A stretch of DNA of 64,000 nucleotides from the NCBI RefSeq assembly GCF_014646255.1, contig NZ_BMNC01000020.1:62001-126000 (forward strand), given 5' to 3'. The notes beneath the pieces were generated by a model. That model was not told where the DNA came from. It did not search any database and saw only the letters and a program-made list of their open reading frames with translations. Each line of letters starts with the position of its first letter. The first letter of the stretch is position 1. A program made the translations under genes and the position numbers. Positions 24,080-33,711 of this stretch are shown here, in pieces. The DNA comes from Lentzea pudingi (GTDB taxonomy: Bacteria; Actinomycetota; Actinomycetes; Mycobacteriales; Pseudonocardiaceae).

Positions 24080-24274
24080 GTGACGGTCCGGATAGACCAG
24101 ACGAGGTGCATCGGTTCGGGTCAGTGCGTGCTCGCCGCCCCGGACGTGTTCGACCAGTCGGACGACGACGGGCTCGGCCTGGTGGTCGTGGCGGAACCCT
24201 CCGCCGAGCTGCTACCGGGCGTTCGTGACGCAGTGGACAGGTGTCCCGCGCAGGTGGTCACCCTGGAGGAGTGA
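24080..24274 (+). CDS. 3Fe-4S ferredoxin, partner of P450
   Basis: 64 residues. CIGSGQC plus the distal CPAQ give three ligand cysteines (C-x5-C...C-P), the 3Fe-4S type that serves actinobacterial P450s. GTG 24080 directly follows the P450 stop. Confidence 0.92.
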   Translation: MTVRIDQTRCIGSGQCVLAAPDVFDQSDDDGLGLVVVAEPSAELLPGVRDAVDRCPAQVVTLEE

Positions 24275-24551
24275 ACCGATCGGCCGAACCGGTGAGGAGT
24301 CGTCACGGGAAATGGATTCAGTTCCCGTGCGCTGACACCTCGTTGGCCCCTTTCCGATCACCACGACCGTCCGAAATCGTAGGCGCGACCACCACGGCGT
24401 TGTGGCGGTCGCGCCGACGTGTCCCGGGAGAGTCGAAAGACCCTTCCCGACCAGGCCCTGCAGCGGGATGGTGTCGGCGCGCGGTGAGTACCGGCGGTGT
24501 GTAACGGGTATTCGTACAACGAGTGCGCGGCGCACGTCAGGAGGGCCAACC

Positions 24552-25511
24552 ATGTTCAACGGCGATGCGTTTCGAGATCGCGTGGACAAGACCGACGTGC
24601 GGCATGTGGAAACTCTGACGAGTGCGTTGCGGGCGCTCGACCACGAATACGGCGGTGGTGCGTGCCGGGACGCTTGCGTCGCCTTGTTGAACTGGGCGAA
24701 CCCGTTGCTCGACACCAGTTCGTCCGGTCCGGTGCTGCACCGGCTCCAGGTCGCCATCGCGGACCTGCACAACCTGGCTGGCTGGGCGTCGTTCGACATG
24801 GGCCTGCTCGAATCGGCGCACCTGCACTTCGGCCGTGCGATGAGCCTCGCGCGCGCATCGGGCAACAGCGCGCTGGAAGCGAACATCCACTACCGCATGG
24901 GCCGCGTGCACCTGCACTACGACCTGGCCGAGGACGCTTTGTCGTCGTTCCAACGGGGTCTGCCCGTCGCGCAGGCCAGCGGGTCCACCTTGGCCGTGTC
25001 CATCCTGCACGCCAACGAGGCGTGGGCGTTCGCGAAGATGGGCGCGGAAAGGCAGGCGCTGCGCCAGTTCGCGCGTGCCGAGGACGAGTTCGAACGGTCC
25101 GTGGCCGAGGACGCGCCGCCGTGGGCGCGCTTCTTCGACCTGGCCGACCTGGTGTCCATCGGCGGCATGGTGCACACCGAACTCGCGCGCACGTGCGACG
25201 TGAAGTACGCGCGGTCGGCGATCCCGCTGCTCACCAGGGCGATCTCCTCCGACGGTGAGAACGCGTCGCGCAGCCAGTCGTTCCGGCTGGCCGCGCTCGC
25301 CGTGAACCACCTGGTGCGGAACGACCCCGAACAGGCGCGGGACGTCGGCGAACAGGCGATCGCGCTGTCCGGTCCGATCAGCTCGGCCCGCACCCGCGAC
25401 CGCATGCGGCCGTTGAAGCAGGAGGCGGAACGGTTGCGGGGCAATGAGGCCGCGGACGACCTGGTGTCCCGGCTGGGGAAGTTCATGACGTCGTCGCGGG
25501 GCGCGGCCTGA
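24552..25511 (+). CDS. TPR-type regulator-like protein without HTH (paralogue B)
   Basis: 319 residues, clearly related to the protein encoded at 17595-18467: LRALDHEYGGGACRDACVAL, LHNLAGWASFDMGLLESAHL, YRMGRVHLHYDLAEDALSSF, HANEAWAFAKMGAERQAL and ARTRDRMRPLKQEAERL. As in the other copy, the N-terminal helix-turn-helix of the regulator family is missing. GGAGGG precedes ATG 24552. The 277-bp region upstream shows no gene. A hairpin terminator follows at 25577. Confidence 0.75.
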   Translation: MFNGDAFRDRVDKTDVRHVETLTSALRALDHEYGGGACRDACVALLNWANPLLDTSSSGPVLHRLQVAIADLHNLAGWASFDMGLLESAHLHFGRAMSLARASGNSALEANIHYRMGRVHLHYDLAEDALSSFQRGLPVAQASGSTLAVSILHANEAWAFAKMGAERQALRQFARAEDEFERSVAEDAPPWARFFDLADLVSIGGMVHTELARTCDVKYARSAIPLLTRAISSDGENASRSQSFRLAALAVNHLVRNDPEQARDVGEQAIALSGPISSARTRDRMRPLKQEAERLRGNEAADDLVSRLGKFMTSSRGAA

Positions 25512-25576
25512 CCGGAGGCGCCACCGGGACCCGAGGAGAGGTTTGGGCTTCGGGCCCCGGCGGCACCGTCTGAAGA

Positions 25577-25613
25577 GGAGCGGCGCCCGCCTGGGGGGCC
25601 ACGACGCCGCTCC
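25577..25613. terminator. Hairpin after TPR paralogue B
   Basis: GGAGCGGCG (25577-25585) pairs with CGCCGCTCC (25605-25613), 9 bp, 19-base loop. It separates the TPR gene from the SARP promoter. No T run, as is usual in high-GC actinobacteria. Confidence 0.6.
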
Positions 25614-25703
25614 AGCCTGTGCGTCAGCAGTCGAGTCCGGAGAACGACGCCGCGGGGGCCGCGAAGGTTGTCGTCCTCATGGGCGAGAAGCATCACGCGG
25701 CCC

Positions 25704-25746
25704 GCTGACATTTCGCTGACACCTGGGGTTACCGGCTGGTTAGGAT
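25704..25746 (+). promoter_or_regulatory. SARP-type direct repeats and promoter of the SARP gene
   Basis: GCTGACA at 25704-25710 is repeated at 25715-25721, exactly 11 bp apart, the spacing of SARP heptamer operators. A -10-like TAGGAT at 25741-25746 lies 8 bases before the ATG, so the mRNA may start at the start codon. The arrangement suggests autoregulation. Confidence 0.5.
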
Positions 25747-25753
25747 CGGGCCC

Positions 25754-28678
25754 ATGCAACGGCGGTGGGGGTTCAGAGTTCTCGGATCGTTGCAGGTCAT
25801 CGACTCTGGCCGCGTCGTGGAGCTGCGCTCGGCCAAGCAGCGTGTCCTGCTCGCCGCGTTGCTGATGAAGGCGAACGCACCGGTGTCCTCGTACGAGCTG
25901 ATGGAACATCTCTGGGGCGAAGAGCCGTCAGGTGCGGCGCGCGCGACCCTGCAGACGTACGTCATGCGGTTGCGGCAGGCGCTGGACGACCTGGCCGACC
26001 GCAAGCTGGTCCGCACGTGGCCCACCGGCTACTCGATCCACCTGGAAGACGACCAGCTCGACCTGCTGACGTTCCAGCGGCTGCGCGCCGAGGCCCGCCG
26101 CGCGCCCGACCTGGAGACCGAGGCCCGCCTGCTCGGTGAGGCCGCCGCGTTGTGGCGCGGCCCGGCGCTCGACCAGGTGTCGTCGCTGCGGATGGAACAG
26201 ACCGACGTGCAGCGCCTGAACGAACAGCGCTGGGAGGTGCTGGAACGCCGCAACGACGCCGAACTGCAGCTGGGCCGGCACGACCAGATCGTCGACGAGC
26301 TGCGCTCGCTCGTCGCGGAACACCCGCTGCGCGAACGCTTCTGGTTCCAGCTGATGCTCGCCCTGCACCGCACCGGCCAGCAGGCGCAGGCCCTCGACGT
26401 GTACCGGCGGGCGAGCGACGTGCTCGCCGACGAGCTCGGCATCGACCCGAACGCCGAGCTCCGCGCGCTGCACATGGAGGTGCTGGCGGGCTCGTCCGCG
26501 CCGGTCGCCGTCCAGTCCGGACCCTCGTGGCTGCCGCCCGCGGTCGGCGACTTCTCCGGGCGCGCGGCCGAGGTGGCGCGGTTGACGGCCGGGTTGCGCG
26601 CCGGTGGGACGTGGACGATCACCGGACCCGGCGGTGTCGGCAAGACCTCGCTGGCCGTGCACTGCGCCCACGCCGTGCGCGACGGGTTCCCGGACGGCCA
26701 GCTGTACCTGAACCTGCGCGGTGGTGAGCAGAAACCCGTCGAGCCCGCCGCGGCACTGGACCGCCTGTTGCGCGGCCTGGGTGTCTCGGGCGGCGCGATC
26801 CCGTCCACTGTGGAGGATCGGGTCGCCCTGTACCGGGACCTGTTGTCGGACCGGCGGATCCTCGTCGTGCTGGACAACGCCGTCAGCGAGGCCCAGGTCC
26901 GGCCGTTGCTGCCGGGGACCACGTCCGGTGCCGCGCTGGTCACCTCCCGGGCCGCGCTGGCCGGTCTCGAGGCCGCGCACGTCGTGCTGCTGGACGTGCT
27001 GCCCTCCGCCGACGCGCTGGCGTTGCTGCGGGCCGCGGTCGGAGAGGCCCGGTGTGCCGCCGAACCCGGTGCGGCGCAGGAGATCGTGACGTACTGCGGC
27101 AACCTCCCGCTGGCGTTGCGGGTGGCGGCGGCCCGGCTGGTCGCGCGCCCGCACTGGCAGCTCGCGAAGCTCGCCGGCCGGCTCTCCGACGAACGCCGCC
27201 GGTTCGACGAGCTGTCGCTGGGCGATCTCGACGTGCGGGCTTCGCTGGCACTGTCCTACGACGGGCTGGAGGAGTCGCACCGGACCGCGTTCCGGTTGCT
27301 GTCACTGGTCGACACGCCGGACTTCCCGGCCTGGGTGGCATCCCCGTTGACGGGGCTGGACCTCGACGACGCGGAGGACCACGTCGAGGCGCTGGTCGAC
27401 GCCCGGCTGGTCGAGTACGCGGGACGCGACGGCCTGGGACAGGTGCGCTACCGGCTGCACGACCTGCTGCGCGCCTTCGGCCGGGAGGCCGCCACCGAGG
27501 AGCCGGCCGTCGCGCTGCGGGCGTTGTTCGAGCAGTGGCTGGACCTCGCGACGCGGGCCGACGTGGAGCTGCCGCACCAGGGCATCCGGCCGGAACCCCT
27601 TGCGCTGGAACGGTTCGACCTCGGCGACGCGGCCGACTGGTTCGACGCGGAGTGGCTGAACGTCCACGCCGTGATCACGCAGGCCGCCGCGCTGGGCCTG
27701 GGCCCGCTGGCCGCCGAGCTCGCGATCAGGTCGGCGGCGTTCTGCGACCTGCGGGCGCGGTTCGACGACTGGGAGCAGATCAACGCCCTGGGACTCTCCT
27801 GCGCACCCGCCGCGCGCCGGCCGATGTTGCTGCAGCAGCGCGCGATCCTGCGGGTCCGGCTGCACGACTACAGCGCCGCGTTCGCCGACTTCCAGGCCGC
27901 GCAGGAGAGTTTCGCCGCGGCCGGTGACACGTGGGGCGAGGCCTACGCCCGTTACGGCATGGGGTGGATGCACGAGTGGAGCGGGCGATCCGCGGAGGCC
28001 CGCGAGGCTCATCGTGAGGCCATGACCCGGTTCGTGGCCTCCGGCAATCCGCACGGCGAGATCGAGGTGCTGTGTTCCCTCGGTGCGATCGAACGCCGAG
28101 CCGGCGGGCTGACCGCCGCACAGGACTACCTGGAACGGGCCAGGCGGCTGGCCGCGCGGATGGGGGACGAGCAGAGCGAGCTGTCGGCGGCACTGGAGCT
28201 GGGGCGGTTGCACCAGTTCACGGGACAGTTGGACGACTCCGCCGCGTTCCTGCGGTCCTCGCTGGCCGCGGCGCAGAAGCTCGGGGACCCGGACCTGGCC
28301 GCCAACATCCGGTTGTTCCTCGCGGACACGCTGGTCCGGTCCGGCCAGGACTCGCTGGCCGAGGAGCAGTTGCGGCAGGCCTGGGAGTTCTTCGACGAGC
28401 ACGACGACCGGCAGGGCCGGATCTGGGTGTGGCGCCTGAGGTCCGGGATGGCCACGTCCGCCGAGGCCGCTCTGGAACTGGCCTCGATGGCCATGGAGCA
28501 GGCGCGGAAGATGGGGTCGCCGCCGGAGTTCGGGCGGTCGTTGCGGGTGCTGGGCAACGCGCTGGAGCGGTCCGGACGGCCCGAGGAGGCGCGGGAGCAC
28601 TGGCGGCTGGCCGAGGAGACGCTGACGGCGGCGGGGTTCCAGGCCGAGGTCGACGAGCTGCGGCTGACGACGTCCTGA
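25754..28678 (+). CDS. SARP (AfsR/DnrI/RedD) regulator with NB-ARC and TPR domains
   Basis: 974 residues, AfsR architecture. N-terminal OmpR-like DNA-binding domain (FRVLGSLQVIDSGRVVELRS, KQRVLLAALLMKAN), bacterial transcriptional activation domain to about 250 (LADELGIDPNAELRALHMEV), NB-ARC NTPase with Walker A ITGPGGVGKTSLAVH and RILVVLDNAVSEAQV, then TPR repeats (LLQQRAILRVRLHDYSAAFA, LGAIERRAGGLTAAQDYLE). These regulators activate secondary metabolite genes. The nearest candidate targets are the P450-ferredoxin pair and ABC-F gene downstream, but these are on the other strand. Confidence 0.93.
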   Translation: MQRRWGFRVLGSLQVIDSGRVVELRSAKQRVLLAALLMKANAPVSSYELMEHLWGEEPSGAARATLQTYVMRLRQALDDLADRKLVRTWPTGYSIHLEDDQLDLLTFQRLRAEARRAPDLETEARLLGEAAALWRGPALDQVSSLRMEQTDVQRLNEQRWEVLERRNDAELQLGRHDQIVDELRSLVAEHPLRERFWFQLMLALHRTGQQAQALDVYRRASDVLADELGIDPNAELRALHMEVLAGSSAPVAVQSGPSWLPPAVGDFSGRAAEVARLTAGLRAGGTWTITGPGGVGKTSLAVHCAHAVRDGFPDGQLYLNLRGGEQKPVEPAAALDRLLRGLGVSGGAIPSTVEDRVALYRDLLSDRRILVVLDNAVSEAQVRPLLPGTTSGAALVTSRAALAGLEAAHVVLLDVLPSADALALLRAAVGEARCAAEPGAAQEIVTYCGNLPLALRVAAARLVARPHWQLAKLAGRLSDERRRFDELSLGDLDVRASLALSYDGLEESHRTAFRLLSLVDTPDFPAWVASPLTGLDLDDAEDHVEALVDARLVEYAGRDGLGQVRYRLHDLLRAFGREAATEEPAVALRALFEQWLDLATRADVELPHQGIRPEPLALERFDLGDAADWFDAEWLNVHAVITQAAALGLGPLAAELAIRSAAFCDLRARFDDWEQINALGLSCAPAARRPMLLQQRAILRVRLHDYSAAFADFQAAQESFAAAGDTWGEAYARYGMGWMHEWSGRSAEAREAHREAMTRFVASGNPHGEIEVLCSLGAIERRAGGLTAAQDYLERARRLAARMGDEQSELSAALELGRLHQFTGQLDDSAAFLRSSLAAAQKLGDPDLAANIRLFLADTLVRSGQDSLAEEQLRQAWEFFDEHDDRQGRIWVWRLRSGMATSAEAALELASMAMEQARKMGSPPEFGRSLRVLGNALERSGRPEEAREHWRLAEETLTAAGFQAEVDELRLTTS

Positions 28679-28744
28679 TCCCGGGTGCTGCCGGACCGCC
28701 AGGCGACGGTACCGATGTCGCCTGGCGGTCCGACGTGCGGAGGA

Positions 28745-28936
28745 TCAGCTGACCGTGATCGCGCCCGCCGGGCAGAGGCCCGCCGCTTCCTTCGCGGTGG
28801 CCTCGTGCTCGGCGTCCGGGTGCTCGACGAGGAGCAGCACCGTGCCGTCCTCCTCGCTCTGGTCGAACAGGTCCGGGTCGGTCAGGACGCACATTCCCGA
28901 ACCACAGCACTTCGTCTGGTCGACGGAGATCTTCAT
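28745..28936 (-). CDS. 3Fe-4S ferredoxin, partner of second P450
   Basis: 63 residues: CCGSGMC, then LCPAGA near the end. An extra cysteine follows the first ligand (KCCGSG), where many family members have Cys-Ile or Cys-Val. The ATG overlaps the P450 TGA (ATGA), so it is translated with that gene. Confidence 0.92.
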   Translation of the reverse strand: MKISVDQTKCCGSGMCVLTDPDLFDQSEEDGTVLLLVEHPDAEHEATAKEAAGLCPAGAITVS

Positions 28937-30147
28937 GACGACCACGCTACTGGCAGCGAGTGCACCCCGTAGATGCCCATGTCGGTGCGCAGCGGCACTT
29001 CCGAGGGGTCGACGTCGAGACGCAGGTCCGGGAACTCCTGGAACAGCTTGCCGAAGCCGATCCGCATCTCGATGCGGGCCAGCTGCTGCCCCAGGCACTG
29101 GTGGATGCCGTGCCCGAACGCCAGGTGCCCGCTCGCCGGGCGGCGCAGGTCGAGCTCCTCGGGGTTGCCGGGGAACTTCTCCGGGTCGCGGTTCGCCGCC
29201 GGCACATGCATCACCACCGTGTCACCGGCCTTGATGAGGTGACCGTCGATCTCCACGTCCTCGCTCGCGGTGCGCGTCGGTCCGAAGTGGATGATCGACA
29301 GGTACCGCATCAGCTCCTCGACGGCGTTGTCCACGACGTCTGGTTCGTCCTTGAGGATCTTCAGCTGGTCCGGGTGCTGCAACAGCGTGAACGTGCCGAG
29401 GCCCAGCATGTTCGCCGTCGTCTCGTGCCCGGCGATCAGCAGGAGCAGCGCCATGTTCGACGCTTCCTCGTCGGTCGGCTCACCGGTCGCGAGGAGGTCG
29501 CTGATCATGTCGTCGCCCGGGTTCTCCTTCTTGCGGGCGATCAGCTCGCGCATGAACTCCTGGATGCGCGCGAAGGCCGCCATGGCCTCCTTGAACGTCG
29601 AGTCCAGGCTCAGCAGCTTCGTCGTGTCGTCCTGGAACCGGGCCTTCTCCTCGTACCCGACGCCGAGCAGCGCGCAGATCACCAGTGACGGCACCGGAAG
29701 CGCGAACTCCTTCACGAGGTCCGCGCGGCCGTCGAACGTGCGCAGGTGCGCCAGCTGGTCGTCGACGATCTGGCCGATCCACTCGGACAGCTGGTTCATC
29801 CGCCGGACGGTGAACTGGCCCTGCAGCATCTTGCGCAGCCGCGTGTGGTCCGGCGGGTCCTGGTTCAGGAACATGCCGGGCTCGGCCTTGCGCTTGTCCG
29901 ACTCCTCGGGCTGCTCGCCCTGGAAGCGCAGGTCGATCAGGTGGTGCTTCTCGGGGTCGTTGGTGAACTTCGGGCTCCCCAGGACCTCGCGCACCTGGTG
30001 GTGCCCGGTGACGAGCCAGCCGACGTGACCGTCGGGGAACTTCAGCCTGCTGACGCGGGCCTGCTCGCGGATCCGCGTGACCTCGGCGGGCGGGTCGAAC
30101 GGGGTCTGGCGGATCGTGGGCAGTTTGTCGGAGATCAGTTCGGTCAT
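28933..30147 (-). CDS. Cytochrome P450
   Basis: 404 residues, CYP105/107-like in its layout: FLNQDPPDHTRLRKMLQGQF (C-helix), LLLLIAGHETTANMLGLG (I-helix), VEELMRY (ExxR), AFGHGIHQCLGQQLARIE (haem loop). ATG 30145-30147 chosen because GGAGGT lies 7 bases upstream; a GTG three codons earlier is less likely. Forms an operon with the ferredoxin. A short palindrome TTCATGAA and AT-rich bases in the 62-bp gap to the ABC-F gene probably hold its promoter. Confidence 0.95.
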   Translation of the reverse strand: MTELISDKLPTIRQTPFDPPAEVTRIREQARVSRLKFPDGHVGWLVTGHHQVREVLGSPKFTNDPEKHHLIDLRFQGEQPEESDKRKAEPGMFLNQDPPDHTRLRKMLQGQFTVRRMNQLSEWIGQIVDDQLAHLRTFDGRADLVKEFALPVPSLVICALLGVGYEEKARFQDDTTKLLSLDSTFKEAMAAFARIQEFMRELIARKKENPGDDMISDLLATGEPTDEEASNMALLLLIAGHETTANMLGLGTFTLLQHPDQLKILKDEPDVVDNAVEELMRYLSIIHFGPTRTASEDVEIDGHLIKAGDTVVMHVPAANRDPEKFPGNPEELDLRRPASGHLAFGHGIHQCLGQQLARIEMRIGFGKLFQEFPDLRLDVDPSEVPLRTDMGIYGVHSLPVAWSS

Positions 30148-30209
30148 CTCGCACACCTCCCGAGTGCTCGGCAGAAGACCTATTTCGAAGCTACAGAAGT
30201 TTCATTAGT

Positions 30210-31739
<1,530 letters not shown>

Positions 31740-31745
31740 GGGGAT

Positions 31746-31833
31746 CCTCTTTTTGGGTACGCGAAATCAGGACGTGTTGCGTGGTGGCACACGTCCGTGA
31801 TCAGAGGTAGAAGACCCCGTACCCGAATCCCAT
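31746..31833 (-). promoter_or_regulatory. Attenuator-like leader of the ABC-F gene, with 10-aa leader peptide
   Basis: Leader frame 31833 to 31801 encodes MGFGYGVFYL and a TGA. Behind it are hairpin GGACGTGT/ACACGTCC (31770-31777 with 31789-31796) and a 7-bp long-range helix between leader codons and the spacer before the gene (31818-31824 with 31755-31761). CCTCT at the leader end (31803-31807) can pair with the AGAGG Shine-Dalgarno (31746-31750). This is the layout of ribosome-stalling attenuators of erm and ABC-F genes. No T run, so translational control is more likely than termination. The leader starts 15 bases after the upstream tetR stop. Confidence 0.55.
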
Positions 31834-31847
31834 GAAACCCACGGTAC

Positions 31848-32384
31848 TTACGGCCGCAACGCCTTTTCCACAGCGTTCTTGAGGTCCAGCACGCTTTCCT
31901 CGGTGCCGGGAGTCGGTCCGACCGTGCTGCCGCCGCCGACGAGCCGGTAGAACAGCAGCCCCTCCAGGAACGCCGTGAGGTGCGCGCCCGCCCGTTCGGG
32001 ATCCTCGTGGCCCAGCATCGTCGCGAGCGCCGTGGCCTGCTCGCGCGGGGAGTGGACGAGGATCGACTTCAGCTCGGGGTGGTGGGTGGCCTCGAGCATC
32101 GCCGCGTACCTCGCGAGCGTCCTGTTCCGCTCGACCAGCCAGCTGTCGAGCGTCCTCGCGATGCTGCCCGCGACGTCGTCGGGATCAGGCACCACGTCGA
32201 GCCGTTCCTGGTCCGCGAGCCGCTCGACGAACCCCTCGACCAACGCCTTGCGGGTGCGGAAGTACGCGCTGGTGGAGCCCTCCGGCAAGCCCGCCCGCCG
32301 ATCGACCGCGCGGTGGGTGAGCCCTCGCATGCCCTCCTCGGCCACGAGCTGGATCGCGGTGTCGGTGATGAGGTCTCTGCGCAC
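31848..32384 (-). CDS. TetR family transcriptional regulator
   Basis: 178 residues with helix-turn-helix (DTAIQLVAEEGMRGLTHRAV, GLPEGSTSAYFRTRKALVE) and helical effector domain. GTG start, divergent from the FAD monooxygenase gene. Three CTACA-N2-TGTAG boxes fill the 71-bp gap, so it probably represses both genes. It may be co-transcribed with the ABC-F gene that begins 108 bp downstream. Confidence 0.9.
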   Translation of the reverse strand: MRRDLITDTAIQLVAEEGMRGLTHRAVDRRAGLPEGSTSAYFRTRKALVEGFVERLADQERLDVVPDPDDVAGSIARTLDSWLVERNRTLARYAAMLEATHHPELKSILVHSPREQATALATMLGHEDPERAGAHLTAFLEGLLFYRLVGGGSTVGPTPGTEESVLDLKNAVEKALRP

Positions 32385-32402
32385 TGTGGTCCCAATCTCT
32401 CT

Positions 32403-32445
32403 CTACAGCTGTAGTCTACAGGTGTAGTTTCCTCTACATCTGTAG
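32403..32445. promoter_or_regulatory. Triple TetR operator boxes
   Basis: CTACAGCTGTAG (32403-32414), CTACAGGTGTAG (32416-32427) and CTACATCTGTAG (32434-32445): three palindromic CTACA-N2-TGTAG boxes, start-to-start 13 and 18 bp. The last box ends 10 bases before the monooxygenase ATG. Confidence 0.75.
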
Positions 32446-32455
32446 AGGAGGAACG

Positions 32456-33529
32456 ATGAAGGCGATCGTGGTGGGTGGCGGCATCGGCGGGCTGGCGACG
32501 GCGGTGTCGTTGCGCCGCGTCGGGTGGGAAGTCGTCGTCTACGAGCGTGCGGCCGCGTTCGGCGAGATCGGCGCTGGTGTCGGCGTGATGCCGAACGCGC
32601 TGCGAGCGCTGGAGTGGATGGGCCTCGACGACGAGATCCGGCAGCTGGGCACGCCCCGTGTGTCGGGAGGCGTCCGGGCCGAGGACGGGCGCTGGCTCGT
32701 GCACATGCCCGACGTCGGCCAGGAGAAGGTCATCGCGATGCACCGCGCCGACCTGCACGGCGTCCTGCTGCGCGCGTTGCCGCCGGAGATCCTGTTCACC
32801 GACGTCGAGGTGACCAGTGCCGACGACCTGGACGCCGACCTCGTGGTGGCGGCGGACGGCATCAACAGCCGTCTGCGCGCGGAACTGCTGCCCGGCGCGC
32901 CGGGGCCCGAGTACGCGGGGGCGACGGCGTGGCGAGGCGTGGCGCCGGGGCCCTGCGACCTGCCCATCTCGCAGACGCTCGGTCCGGGTGCTGAGGCGGG
33001 CGTCCTGCCGTTGGGAGACGGCCGGGTCTGCTGGTACGTCGCGGCGGTCGCGCCCGCCGGGGCGGACCTGGACCCGGTGTCGTTGTTCGGCCGGTGGCAC
33101 GACCCGTTGCCCGAGTTGCTGGCGTCGACCCCGGACGTGCTCCGGCACGACATCCACCAGCTGCCCTTGCTGCCGACGTTCGTGGGGGGACGGGTCGCGT
33201 TGCTCGGCGACGCGGCGCACGCGATGACGCCGTACCTGGGGCAGGGCGCGTGCATGGCGCTGGAGGACGCGGTGACTTTGGCTCTGTGCAACGGTGATCT
33301 CGCGCGCTACGACGCCCTGCGACGGCCGCGCACGCGGTCCGTCTGGAAGGGATCGCGGATGGCGGGCAGGTTCGGGATCGAGCTGCGGTCGCCGATTGCC
33401 TTGGCGTTGCGGAACTTCGCGTTCCGCGTGATGCCACCCTCGTTGGCAGTCCGGGGGATGACGCAGTTCTCCTCGTGGGAGGTGCCGGCCGAAGTTCACT
33501 CGAACGGGTCGAATCCAGTGGTGAACTGA
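32456..33529 (+). CDS. FAD-dependent monooxygenase
   Basis: 357 residues of the aromatic-ring hydroxylase (salicylate/PHBH-like) family: GGGIGGLATAVSLRRVGWEV (FAD Rossmann), LVVAADGINSRLR (DG motif), and LLGDAAHAMTPYLGQGACMA (GD motif). The GAGGAGGA ahead of ATG 32456 is a strong Shine-Dalgarno. It uses NAD(P)H and O2; the substrate is unknown, but the divergent TetR regulator suggests it is induced by a small aromatic or drug. Confidence 0.9.
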   Translation: MKAIVVGGGIGGLATAVSLRRVGWEVVVYERAAAFGEIGAGVGVMPNALRALEWMGLDDEIRQLGTPRVSGGVRAEDGRWLVHMPDVGQEKVIAMHRADLHGVLLRALPPEILFTDVEVTSADDLDADLVVAADGINSRLRAELLPGAPGPEYAGATAWRGVAPGPCDLPISQTLGPGAEAGVLPLGDGRVCWYVAAVAPAGADLDPVSLFGRWHDPLPELLASTPDVLRHDIHQLPLLPTFVGGRVALLGDAAHAMTPYLGQGACMALEDAVTLALCNGDLARYDALRRPRTRSVWKGSRMAGRFGIELRSPIALALRNFAFRVMPPSLAVRGMTQFSSWEVPAEVHSNGSNPVVN

Positions 33530-33711
33530 ATCACCGGTCAATGTTTGGTCTCGGCCAGATAACAGTCGAAAACCACCCTTTGTCCCACGCTTTGTCACCC
33601 GGTTGCGGTATCAAGTAATCGCTGTGCGTATCGGCCGTGCGTCAGTGATCCAGATGGCGTAACGCGACAGGCGGTTTCCGCCCCACGAAAGCGCAACTAC
33701 GGTCGCTCGCC

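Noticed and set aside
25624-25680. 18-codon frame MRTTTFAAPAASFSGLDC on the minus strand as a RiPP precursor
   Set aside because: No Shine-Dalgarno, no modifying enzyme nearby, and chance frames of this size are common.
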